Positions 36,301 to 43,242 of a stretch of 64,000 bases of DNA are shown piece by piece (within the stretch, counting starts at the first letter, position 1; each line of letters begins with the position of its first letter). Origin of the DNA: Paraclostridium sordellii (GTDB taxonomy: Bacteria > Bacillota > Clostridia > Peptostreptococcales > Peptostreptococcaceae); the NCBI RefSeq assembly GCF_000953675.1, contig NZ_LN679998.1:2792102-2856101 (forward strand), read 5' to 3'. The position numbers were made by a program, and so were the translations under genes. The notes under the pieces are model-generated. The model searched no databases. It had not been told where the DNA came from and worked only from the letters and a program-made list of their open reading frames with translations.

Positions 36301-36892
36301 CCATATTTAATAATTTAGCATAATCTTCATTTTCTAATAATTCAACTTTTTGTATTTCATGAGATGTTCTAAATCCATCAAAGAAATGTATAAATGGTAA
36401 TCTACCTTCTATTGCAGCTAAATGTGCAACTGGTGCTATATCAGCAACCTCTTGAACTGATCCAGAAGCTAATAATACACATCCTGTTTGTCTTGCTGAC
36501 ATAACGTCTTGATGATCTCCGAATATTGATAATGCTTGTGATGCTAAAGCACGAGCACTTACATGGAATACTCCTGGTAATAATTCACCAGCTACTTTAT
36601 ACATATTTGGTATCATAAGTAATAAACCTTGTGATGCAGTGAATGTTGTTGTTAATGCACCAGCTTGTAATGAACCGTGGAATGCTCCTGCAGCTCCTGC
36701 TTCTGATTGCATTTCTACAACACTAACTTTTTGTCCAAATATATTTTTTCTTCCTTGTGCAGCCCATTCGTCCACAACCTCTGCCATCGTAGATGATGGA
36801 GTTATAGGATATATTGCAGCTACATCTGTAAATGCATATGCAACATGAGCAGCAGCAGTGTTACCATCTACTGTTTTCATAAATTTTGCCAT
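33356..36892 (-). CDS. nifJ: Pyruvate:ferredoxin (flavodoxin) oxidoreductase
   Basis: 1178 residues, the one-chain homodimeric type. The order is pyrimidine-binding/core domain (PITPSSTMAE), gamma domain, two [4Fe-4S] ferredoxin motifs (CIQCNQCAYICPHACIRP and CTGCGNCADVCPAK), then the TPP domain with CAGCGETPY, NATGCSSIWGG and GGDGWAYDIGYGGLDH, and the fourth cluster Cys at ISHGL. It oxidises pyruvate to acetyl-CoA and CO2 with ferredoxin reduction, the central energy step of anaerobic clostridia. Codon use is markedly optimised (few rare codons), suggesting high expression. SD AAGGAGG precedes the ATG. Confidence 0.98.
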   Translation of the reverse strand: MAKFMKTVDGNTAAAHVAYAFTDVAAIYPITPSSTMAEVVDEWAAQGRKNIFGQKVSVVEMQSEAGAAGAFHGSLQAGALTTTFTASQGLLLMIPNMYKVAGELLPGVFHVSARALASQALSIFGDHQDVMSARQTGCVLLASGSVQEVADIAPVAHLAAIEGRLPFIHFFDGFRTSHEIQKVELLENEDYAKLLNMEAVQEFRNRALSPNHPVTRGTAQNPDIYFQTREASNKYYNDIVGIVEKYMNQMSELTGRKHGLFDYYGAEDAKYVIVAMGSVTEAIEETIDVLNAQGEKYGLVKVHLYRPFSMKHFMDSMPSTVERICVLDRTKEPGATGEPLYLDVKSVYYGNEKAPMVIGGRYGLGSKDTTPTQIKTVYDNLKSETPKDQFTLGIVDDVTNTSLELADELKIAQKGTVRCKFWGLGSDGTVGANKQAIKIIGDNTKKYAQAYFAYDSKKSGGITMSHLRFGDAPIRSTYLIDEADYIACHNQAYVYQYDLLKGLKKGGVFVLNTIWNENELNEHLPAAMKNYIAKNDIQFYTVNGTKLGQEIGLGNRINMIMQSAFFKLAQIIPEADAIEYLKDSIKKAYGKKGEKIVNMNYQAVEAGMNSLVKVNVPSEWADAKDESKKEVNEPDFVKDIVRPMNAQEGDNLPVSTFNGIEDGTFPAGLAAYEKRGVAVNVPEWIVDNCIQCNQCAYICPHACIRPVLVNEEEMKNAPEKFETKKAIGKGFDGLQYRMQVSPMDCTGCGNCADVCPAKEKALVMKPLDTQEVEVENWAFAVDTKKVAPKGDIMAPTTVKGSQFRQPLIEFSGACAGCGETPYIKLVTQLFGDRMMIANATGCSSIWGGSAPSTPYTVNHEGKGPSWANSLFEDNAEYGYGMFLGVKQMRAKLTETMEQLVSMDICDAARDAFNNWLENKEDSEASVKASEKVLEVLANAHEIENAEIKALVAEIEARKDYLVKRSQWILGGDGWAYDIGYGGLDHVLASGENVNVLVFDTEIYSNTGGQASKSTPVAAMAKFAAAGKRSRKKDLGMMAMSYGNVYVAQVGMGADKNQLMKAVVEAEKYDGPSLIIAYSPCISHGLKEGMGRAQANIEQAVKCGYWHLYRFNPTLKLEGKNPFTLDSKEPTESFRDFLMKQVRYAAIAKQFPDVAEELFEMAEDNAKERYESYKRLAQY

Positions 36893-37031
36893 AGTATGTA
36901 TCCTCCTTGTATATTCCTCCCAAAATAGATTTGCTTGTTTCTATTATGAGTAAATATTTTGATAAAATTTTCTAAGTTAATAATTTCTACATTAACTTAC
37001 AAAATCCTTCTATCATATTAATGTTTTTGTG

Positions 37032-37094
37032 TTTTGTATACTTAAAAGTTCAAAAGTATCACATCATTATATGAATACCCAATTTTGTATACTT
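37032..37094. repeat. Pair of 12-bp direct repeats upstream of nifJ
   Basis: TTTTGTATACTT occurs at 37032-37043 and again at 37083-37094, 51 bp apart; each is followed by AAA or GAAA. Between them AAGTAT (37053-37058) makes an inverted partner to the first. They lie in the 243-bp space between deoC and nifJ, about 140-200 bp before the nifJ start. Two operator copies for a regulator are a possibility; chance in such AT-rich sequence is another. Confidence 0.35.
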
Positions 37095-37136
37095 GAAACA
37101 TTATTAAAACATTTTTTTTAAAAATTTTTAAAATTT

Positions 37137-37811
37137 TTAATAACCACTAGTTTTTGAATCCTCACCTTTTGTAATTGCAACAGAAGCGCTAGCTCCAATT
37201 CTTGAACAACCGGCTTTTATAACAGCCTTTGCATCTTCTTGGTTTCTAACTCCTCCAGAAGCCTTTACTCCGATATTAGGTCCAACAACTTCTCTCATAA
37301 GCTTTATATCTTCAGGAGTTGATCCGCCTGTCCCAAATCCTGTTGATGTTTTTACAAAGTCAGCTCCTGCTTTAACTGATAATTCACAAGCTATTTTCTT
37401 TTCATCATCAGTTAAATAACAAGTTTCTATTATTACCTTAACTAATGCTTCTTTATTAGCTGCATCAACAACTGCCTTTATATCATTTAAAACATAGTCA
37501 TAATCTTTATCTTTTAATGCACCTATGTTTATAACCATATCCACTTCATCTGCACCTTTTTTTATTGCATCTTTTGTTTCAAAAGCTTTTACTTCAGATG
37601 TATTAGCTCCTAAAGGAAATCCTATAACAGTACATACTTTTACACTTGATCCTTCAAGTTCTTTCTTAGCAAATTCTATGTTTGCTGGATTTATACACAC
37701 TGAAAAGAAGTTGTATTCTTTAGCTTCATTACAAAGCTTTTTTACATCCTCCTTAGTCGCAACAGCTTTTAAAATTGTGTGGTCTATCATGTTTGCTATA
37801 TTATTGTTCAT
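37137..37811 (-). CDS. deoC: Deoxyribose-phosphate aldolase
   Basis: 224 residues, the usual length for the short bacterial class. The Schiff-base lysine region is [15 protein letters not shown] (GVKASGG), with [10 protein letters not shown] supplying the second lysine and [12 protein letters not shown] the acid. It cleaves 2-deoxyribose-5-phosphate to glyceraldehyde-3-phosphate and acetaldehyde, salvaging deoxynucleosides. SD AAAAGGAG precedes the ATG. It is a single gene; no other deo gene is adjacent. Downstream only an AT-only hairpin is seen. Confidence 0.97.
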   Translation of the reverse strand: MNNNIANMIDHTILKAVATKEDVKKLCNEAKEYNFFSVCINPANIEFAKKELEGSSVKVCTVIGFPLGANTSEVKAFETKDAIKKGADEVDMVINIGALKDKDYDYVLNDIKAVVDAANKEALVKVIIETCYLTDDEKKIACELSVKAGADFVKTSTGFGTGGSTPEDIKLMREVVGPNIGVKASGGVRNQEDAKAVIKAGCSRIGASASVAITKGEDSKTSGY

Positions 37812-37957
37812 ATATATATCTCCTTTTTGTATTATAATGCTATTTTATTATAGCAAATATGCATACGTTTTTGTATATGCATCATTATTTATTATAAATT
37901 CAAAAGTAGTATATCTTTTTATTAAATATATTACCGATAGATAGCTTATGAAATTGA

Positions 37958-37966
37958 TGGTATAAT
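37958..37966 (+). promoter_or_regulatory. Extended -10 promoter of the HxlR regulator gene
   Basis: TGGTATAAT, an extended -10 with perfect hexamer; TAGATA at 37938-37943 is a weak -35 at 17 bp. The operator-like inverted repeat lies about 30 bp downstream. Confidence 0.55.
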
Positions 37967-37994
37967 AATAACAGTTAGATATATTTCTAGCAAG

Positions 37995-38022
37995 TAGGTA
38001 CTTTTTTGTTATATAGTACCTA
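37995..38022. promoter_or_regulatory. Inverted-repeat operator in front of the HxlR regulator
   Basis: TAGGTAC (37995-38001) and its exact complement GTACCTA (38016-38022) are separated by 14 bp, between the promoter and the start codon at 38053. An overlapping pair GTACTTTT / AAAAGTAT extends the symmetry. HxlR/YodB-type regulators bind TAC...GTA repeats, so autoregulation is a fair inference. Confidence 0.5.
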
Positions 38023-38052
38023 AAAGTATACTATTAGATCTAAGGTGATATA

Positions 38053-38430
38053 ATGAAAATTCAATTAGAAGTTCAAGACCACTCACAATGTCATATGAAT
38101 GAAAGGTGTAACAAGTACGAAATGTGCCCTATAAATTTAGTGCATAAAATAATTTCAGGAAAGTGGAAAATTTTAATTCTTTGGTATTTAACTCCAGCTC
38201 CACTTAGATTCAGTGATTTAAAAAGAAAGCTACCTGACGTTACTCAAAAGATGTTGACTCAACAACTTAGAAGCTTAGAGTCTCATAATATTATATATAG
38301 ACATGTTTACCCTGTAGTTCCACCAAAAGTTGAATATGGATTAACAGAGTTTGGAGAAAAGCTTATACCAGTTTTAGAAACTATGTATAGCTGTGGAATT
38401 GATTTCTTAGAACATGGTATTATTGACTAA
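38053..38430 (+). CDS. HxlR-family winged-helix transcriptional regulator
   Basis: 125 residues. The HxlR core is clear: CPINLVHKIISGKWKILILWYL, FSDLKRKLPDVTQKMLTQQLRSLE and VVPPKVEYGLTEFGEKL. Ahead of it is an unusual N-terminus with three closely spaced cysteines (HSQCHMNERCNKYEMC), which could make it a thiol or metal sensor like YodB/HypR relatives. It stands alone, divergent from deoC and convergent with pduL; deoC is a candidate target because both are read away from the same intergenic region. Confidence 0.92.
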   Translation: MKIQLEVQDHSQCHMNERCNKYEMCPINLVHKIISGKWKILILWYLTPAPLRFSDLKRKLPDVTQKMLTQQLRSLESHNIIYRHVYPVVPPKVEYGLTEFGEKLIPVLETMYSCGIDFLEHGIID

Positions 38431-38444
38431 ATGACTTTTTAAAT

Positions 38445-38486
38445 AAATAAAAAAAGTATGTGAAAATTCACATACTTTTTTTATTT
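38445..38486. terminator. Bidirectional terminator between hxlR and pduL
   Basis: Two perfect 20-bp arms (38445-38464 and 38467-38486; core AGTATGTGAA) with A- and T-rich ends give U-runs in both directions. Confidence 0.9.
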
Positions 38487-38489
38487 ATA

Positions 38490-39059
38490 TTACTCAGCTA
38501 TTAATTCTACCATGTCTCCATTTCTAACAGCTGCTGCATTTCCTTCTTCAACATCAACATGCATCTCTAATGCAAAGTTAGGATTAGCTCTTACTAATAC
38601 ATTTTCGAATACTATAGATCTAGGTCCGAAAGTTCTAACTTTAACTATTTGCTTGTCTTTTACTCCGAATTTAGCTGCATCATCAAGACTCATATGTATA
38701 TGTCTTGAAGCTACTATAACACCTTCTGTTAATTCAACTTCTCCTGCTGGTCCAACTAATTTTACTCCTGGAGTTCCTGCTATATCACCAGATTCTTTTA
38801 TTGGAGCTTTTACACCTAAAGCGAATCCATCAGCTAAAGATATTTCAACTTGTGTACTAGGTCTAGCTGGTCCTAAAACTCTAACACCTTTTATAGTTCC
38901 TTTAGGTCCTACTAAATCAACTTTCTCTTCACAAGCATATTGTCCTGGTTGGCTTAATGGCTTGAATTCTACTAATTTATGACCTGCTCCGAATAATGTC
39001 TCTATATCAGCTTGACTTAAATGAACGTGTCTATTTGATAATGCTATTGGTAATTTCAT
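38490..39059 (-). CDS. pduL: PduL-type phosphotransacylase (phosphate propanoyl/acetyltransferase)
   Basis: 189 residues from ATG 39059 (SD AGGAGGA); the frame extends 23 codons upstream without an SD. Zinc ligands of the two PduL beta-barrels are present: SNRHVHLS near the start and ASRHIHMS about residue 120, plus LEMHVDVEEGNAA. It lacks the N-terminal targeting helix of microcompartment PduL, so it is probably cytosolic. It converts acyl-CoA and phosphate to acyl phosphate; with the pyruvate:ferredoxin oxidoreductase nearby, an acetate-forming (Pta-like) role is plausible. Confidence 0.93.
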   Translation of the reverse strand: MKLPIALSNRHVHLSQADIETLFGAGHKLVEFKPLSQPGQYACEEKVDLVGPKGTIKGVRVLGPARPSTQVEISLADGFALGVKAPIKESGDIAGTPGVKLVGPAGEVELTEGVIVASRHIHMSLDDAAKFGVKDKQIVKVRTFGPRSIVFENVLVRANPNFALEMHVDVEEGNAAAVRNGDMVELIAE

Positions 39060-39099
39060 TTTGAAAGTCCTCCTAAGTTTTTTAAAATATTGCAATACA

Positions 39100-39128
39100 A
39101 TTATACATAATATTCCTAATAAAATCAA
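39100..39128 (-). promoter_or_regulatory. Sigma-A promoter of pduL
   Basis: Minus strand TTGATT (39123-39128), 17-bp spacer, perfect TATAAT (39100-39105), about 40 bp before the pduL ATG. It makes pduL independent of the aro operon upstream. Confidence 0.7.
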
Positions 39129-39142
39129 ATTTTATTCTAATT

Positions 39143-40405
39143 TTATTTTATTAAATAATTTAGTAATTCAAAGTATCCAGGAAAAGATATATCAATGCAC
39201 ATTGTGTTATCAAGCTCTACATCGCTTTCACAAATTAATCCAGCTATAGAAAATGCCATTGCTATTCTATGGTCATTAAAAGTGCTTATTTTCGCTCCCT
39301 TTAGTTTTCTTTTCCCTTTTATAATCATACCATCTTCTAGCTCTTCGATATCTGCTCCCATTCTTTTTAAGTTATCTACAACAGCTTGTATTCTATTACT
39401 TTCTTTAACTTTAAGTTCTTTTGCATCTTTTATTATGGTGTCACCATTCGCTTGAGTTGCCAAAACTGCAATAACTGGAATTTCATCTATTAACCTAGGT
39501 ATTAAATCAGAATCTATGGTTGTTGAAGCTAAATCTTCACTATACCTAACTACTATATCACCAACTAATTCTCCTCCTACTAACCTTCTGTTAAATACTT
39601 CAAAATTTCCATTCATGTTTTTTAAAACATCTAATATTCCAGTTCTAGTTTCATTTAACCCTACATTTAAAATAGTTACTTCAGACCCTTTTGCAATGCT
39701 CGCCGCAACTATTATAAATGCTGCTGATGAAATATCTCCTGGTACACTTATATCTCCTATAGAATATAATTCGTCAATAGGGTTGATATTTATATTTAAA
39801 TCGTTGGACTTTATATCAGCTCCAAAAGAATTTAACATTATTTCTGTATGATTTCTGCTTTTAGCCTTTTCAATTATAGTGCTTGGACTATTAGCATATA
39901 GTGATGCTAATATTATAGATGATTTAACTTGAGCTGATGCAACTGGCATTTTATAATCTATCCCAGTTAAATTTCCACCTTTTATAGTTATTGGTGTATA
40001 ATTTGCATCATCCTTTCCTTCTATCTCACATCCCATTAACCTTAATGGGTCAGTAACTCTCTTCATAGGTCTTCTACCTATGGAATCATCTCCAACTATT
40101 GTTGATTCAAATTCATTCCCAGCTAATATTCCCATCATAAGTCTTATAGTTGTTCCTGAATTTCCTACATCTAATATATCACTAGGTCTTTTTAATCCTC
40201 TAAGACCTCTTCCTTTTACAATAACATTATTTTGATCTATATCTATGTCTACTCCCATTTTTCTAAAACAATTAATAGTACTTAAACAATCTTGCCCCAT
40301 AAGGAAATTACTTATTTTTGTGCTTCCTTTTGCTATGGATGAAAACATTATCGATCTGTGGGAAATAGATTTATCTCCAATTAATTTAAAACTTCCTCTA
40401 AGCAT
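39143..40405 (-). CDS. aroA: 3-phosphoshikimate 1-carboxyvinyltransferase (EPSP synthase)
   Basis: 420 residues. GDKSISHRSIMFSSIA, LDVGNSGTTIRLMMGIL, RRPMKRV and the C-terminal FNDHRIAMAFSIAG are the canonical EPSP synthase motifs. It makes 5-enolpyruvylshikimate-3-phosphate for chorismate. The start overlaps the end of aroB by 8 nt. Last gene of the aroC-aroB-aroA operon. Confidence 0.97.
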   Translation of the reverse strand: MLRGSFKLIGDKSISHRSIMFSSIAKGSTKISNFLMGQDCLSTINCFRKMGVDIDIDQNNVIVKGRGLRGLKRPSDILDVGNSGTTIRLMMGILAGNEFESTIVGDDSIGRRPMKRVTDPLRLMGCEIEGKDDANYTPITIKGGNLTGIDYKMPVASAQVKSSIILASLYANSPSTIIEKAKSRNHTEIMLNSFGADIKSNDLNININPIDELYSIGDISVPGDISSAAFIIVAASIAKGSEVTILNVGLNETRTGILDVLKNMNGNFEVFNRRLVGGELVGDIVVRYSEDLASTTIDSDLIPRLIDEIPVIAVLATQANGDTIIKDAKELKVKESNRIQAVVDNLKRMGADIEELEDGMIIKGKRKLKGAKISTFNDHRIAMAFSIAGLICESDVELDNTMCIDISFPGYFELLNYLIK

Positions 40406-41426
40406 TTAAACATCTCCTCATTACATTTAAAATATCATTATCATTTATATTATTAAAAATCTCAACTTTACCTTTGCCTATTGGAAGAACTAAATTTATA
40501 AACCCAAAACTATTTTTTTTATCGCTTTTCATTATGTAAAGTATTTCTTCACAATCTTTAATACTACATTTAGTAGGTAAATTTAATAAATTAGATACTT
40601 CTTTAAATTCTTCATAATAATTATAATCTATTAATTCTTTTTCTATAGCTAATTCAAAAGCCAAATTTGTTCCTATATTTACCGATTTACCATGACTTAA
40701 ATTGCAAAGTTTTTCTATCCCGTGTCCAAAAGTATGTCCTAAATTTAAAATTTTTCTTAATCCACTTTCTTTTTCATCCTTATTTACTACGTCCCATTTG
40801 ATATCAGTACATTTTTTAATTATATAATGTAGAGTTTTTTCATCTCTATTTAATATATTTTCATAATTACATTTTATATATTTTAGAAATTCATAGTCAT
40901 ATATAAAACAATATTTTAAAACTTCTCCAAGTCCACTAATATAATCCTCTTCGCTTAATGTATTTAATGAGTTTACATTTATATACGTAAGCTTAGGCTG
41001 ATAAAACGTCCCCATTATATTTTTTATATTTCCTAAATTTATTCCTGTTTTTCCTCCAACAGATGAATCTACTTGTGAAAGTAAAGTTGTTGGAACTTGA
41101 ATCAATTCAATTCCTCTCATATACGTAGATGCTACAAATCCAGCTAAATCTCCAACTACACCTCCCCCTAAAGCTATAACTAAAGATTTTCTAGTTATGT
41201 TTGTTTTTATGCAAAACTTTATTATCTCTTCATATACTTTTAATGATTTTGATTCTTCTCCACTTTTTATAATAAATAACTCTATATATTTATGTTTAAG
41301 ATTTTTGATAAATTTTTCAAATTGACTTTCATATACATTTTCATCAGTTATAATTAAAACTTTATCATATCCTTTATCTAATTTTAAATTTTCATATCCA
41401 CAATCTATAACTATAGATTTTTCCAT
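40398..41426 (-). CDS. aroB: 3-dehydroquinate synthase
   Basis: 342 residues. NAD-binding ALGGGVVGDLAGFVASTYMRG, PTTLLSQVDSSVGGKTGIN and the metal ligands in LNLGHTFGHGIEK are all present. It cyclises DAHP to 3-dehydroquinate. Start 16 nt inside the end of aroC and stop 8 nt inside aroA, so the three genes are translationally coupled. No DAHP synthase, aroD, aroE or aroK is in the window. Confidence 0.97.
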   Translation of the reverse strand: MEKSIVIDCGYENLKLDKGYDKVLIITDENVYESQFEKFIKNLKHKYIELFIIKSGEESKSLKVYEEIIKFCIKTNITRKSLVIALGGGVVGDLAGFVASTYMRGIELIQVPTTLLSQVDSSVGGKTGINLGNIKNIMGTFYQPKLTYINVNSLNTLSEEDYISGLGEVLKYCFIYDYEFLKYIKCNYENILNRDEKTLHYIIKKCTDIKWDVVNKDEKESGLRKILNLGHTFGHGIEKLCNLSHGKSVNIGTNLAFELAIEKELIDYNYYEEFKEVSNLLNLPTKCSIKDCEEILYIMKSDKKNSFGFINLVLPIGKGKVEIFNNINDNDILNVMRRCLNA

Positions 41427-42583
41427 CCTCTTTCACCTAACCTATTCATATATGAATTGTAATTATTTTTTATATCCTCAATATTATCATTTCCAAACTT
41501 CTCTAAAAAGAAATTTAAAATGACAGTTGAAACTACATTTTCGCAAACTATACTACATGCAGGAACAGCACAAGTATCCGACCTTTCAACTGTGGCTTTA
41601 TAATTTTCCTTTGTATTCATATTTATTGAATTTAAAGGTTTGTATAGTGTCGGTATAGGTTTCATTGCACACCTTATTATTATTTCATCTCCAGTAGTCA
41701 TTCCACCTTCGATTCCACCTAGATTATTTGTATTTCTATATATTCCATTTTCTTCTCTATAATAAATCTCATCCATTACCTCAGAACCATTTTTACTTGA
41801 AACATCAAATCCTATACCTATTTCTACCCCTTTTATAGCTTGTATACTCATTACATTCATTGCTATATGTGCATCTATTTTTTTATCATAATGTACATAT
41901 GACCCAAGTCCAGGAGGTACATTTTTAACTATTACTTCGATAACTCCTCCTATTGTGTCTTTAGCATCTTTAATTTTCTCAATTTCTTCTATCATTAATC
42001 TTTCAGTTTCTTCATCAATACATCTTACCAAACTCAAGTCTACTTTTTCTTTTATATAATCAAAGCTGTATAATCTATCTAATTTTACCTTTCCAATTTG
42101 TGTTACATGTGAAGTAATATCAATATTAAACTTTGATAATATTTGTTTACATATTGCTCCAACTGCAACTCTACTTGCTGTTTCTCTTGCACTTGATCTT
42201 TCTAGTACATTTCTAGCATCATCAAAATTATATTTTAATGACCCAACTAAATCTGCATGTCCAGGCCTTACATGACTTACTTTTTTACTTTCTCTGTCAA
42301 TGTCTCCTGTCGGATTCATATAATTAGCCCAGTTTTCATAATCCTTATTAATGATCTGAATAGCTAAGGGACTTCCAATAGTTATATTTCCTCTAACTCC
42401 ACTTAAAATTTCTACTTTATCATTTTCTATTTTCATACGTCCACCACGTCCATACCCCGATTGGCGTTTTTTCAACGCTTTATTAATCTCATCTATGTCT
42501 ATACTTACATTAGCTGGGATACCTTCTATTATAGATGTTAAACACTTACCATGGGATTCTCCACTTGTTATATATCTTATCAA
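41411..42583 (-). CDS. aroC: Chorismate synthase
   Basis: About 390 residues from TTG 42583 (MIRYITSGESHG); the SD AAAAGGAG lies 8 nt before it, whereas the upstream in-frame GTG would overlap the SD. Signatures GESHGKCLTSIIEGIP, GYGRGGRMKIE, HVRPGHADLVG and SARETASRVAVGAI identify the FMN-dependent enzyme converting EPSP to chorismate. It is the first gene of the aro operon and starts only about 30 nt after the terminator of the gene upstream, leaving little room for a separate promoter. Confidence 0.97.
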   Translation of the reverse strand: MIRYITSGESHGKCLTSIIEGIPANVSIDIDEINKALKKRQSGYGRGGRMKIENDKVEILSGVRGNITIGSPLAIQIINKDYENWANYMNPTGDIDRESKKVSHVRPGHADLVGSLKYNFDDARNVLERSSARETASRVAVGAICKQILSKFNIDITSHVTQIGKVKLDRLYSFDYIKEKVDLSLVRCIDEETERLMIEEIEKIKDAKDTIGGVIEVIVKNVPPGLGSYVHYDKKIDAHIAMNVMSIQAIKGVEIGIGFDVSSKNGSEVMDEIYYREENGIYRNTNNLGGIEGGMTTGDEIIIRCAMKPIPTLYKPLNSINMNTKENYKATVERSDTCAVPACSIVCENVVSTVILNFFLEKFGNDNIEDIKNNYNSYMNRLGERGWKNL

Positions 42584-42612
42584 TATTTTCACTCCTTTTT
42601 ATGTTTATGCTA

Positions 42613-42644
42613 CAAAAAGAGCTTGTTTTTAACCAAGCTCTTTT
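42613..42644 (-). terminator. Terminator after the flavodoxin-like oxidoreductase
   Basis: Arms 42615-42625 and 42634-42644 (AAAAGAGCTTG and complement), loop of eight, then five U on the minus strand. It overlaps the stop codon and lies just upstream of aroC, so some read-through or a hidden promoter must feed the aro genes. Confidence 0.8.
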
Positions 42645-43231
42645 ATATCTTTTATATAGTTAGTTATATATTTTTTTAAATCTTTAATAGCTTGATTATT
42701 TTCAATAAAAGCAACTTTATCACTATTATTTAAATAATAGTTATACGTAAGTTTAGTATTTATACTTTTAAAGAAAAAATCCATAACAATTTGTCCACCT
42801 TTAAATTGACTTTGATATGGGCTACTTCCTCCAACTGCTATATACATTCCAATTCTTTTTTTATTTCTATCTATAGATGGTTTATTTAGTATATACTTAC
42901 TTGCATAAATTGCTTGTGTTCTATCTACTACTGTTTTAACTTTAGCAGATATACAGTCAAAGTGAACAGGGCTAACAACTATAGTTCCTTTTGCTTTATC
43001 AAACATATCATACATAGGTGTCATGTCATCTTTAAACTTGCAATATCCAGTTTTTTCGCAAAATCCACAAGCCGTACAATATTCTATATTCATATCATAT
43101 ATGTCAAATACTTTATAACTTATTTTACTATCTATCAATTCTTTTGTTATTTCATTTATCATATTAAAACAATTTTTATTTTTTCTAGGACTTCCATTTA
43201 TTATTAAAACTTCAGGATTAAGTTCAATCAT
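42629..43231 (-). CDS. NAD(P)H-dependent FMN reductase / flavodoxin-like oxidoreductase
   Basis: 200 residues. The FMN phosphate loop NGSPRKNKNC (about 12-21), the CTACGFCEKTGYCKFKDDM segment and VVSPVHFDCISAKVKTVVDR are typical of the multimeric flavodoxin WrbA-like/iron-sulfur flavoprotein family. The spaced cysteines near residues 52-63 may bind an iron-sulfur cluster (compact motif C..C..C....C), as in Isf. Electron carrier or reductase; substrate unknown. It lies 11 nt after the phosphatase gene and shares its operon. Confidence 0.85.
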   Translation of the reverse strand: MIELNPEVLIINGSPRKNKNCFNMINEITKELIDSKISYKVFDIYDMNIEYCTACGFCEKTGYCKFKDDMTPMYDMFDKAKGTIVVSPVHFDCISAKVKTVVDRTQAIYASKYILNKPSIDRNKKRIGMYIAVGGSSPYQSQFKGGQIVMDFFFKSINTKLTYNYYLNNSDKVAFIENNQAIKDLKKYITNYIKDIKELG

Positions 43232-43242
43232 ATTTTAACTCC

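Noticed and set aside
37525-37944. 139-codon plus-strand open frame over deoC and its upstream region
   Set aside because: Mostly antisense to deoC, then low-complexity AT sequence; no SD.
38512-38982. 156-codon plus-strand open frame
   Set aside because: Antisense to pduL; Pro/Ser/Thr-rich composition mirrors the pduL codons.
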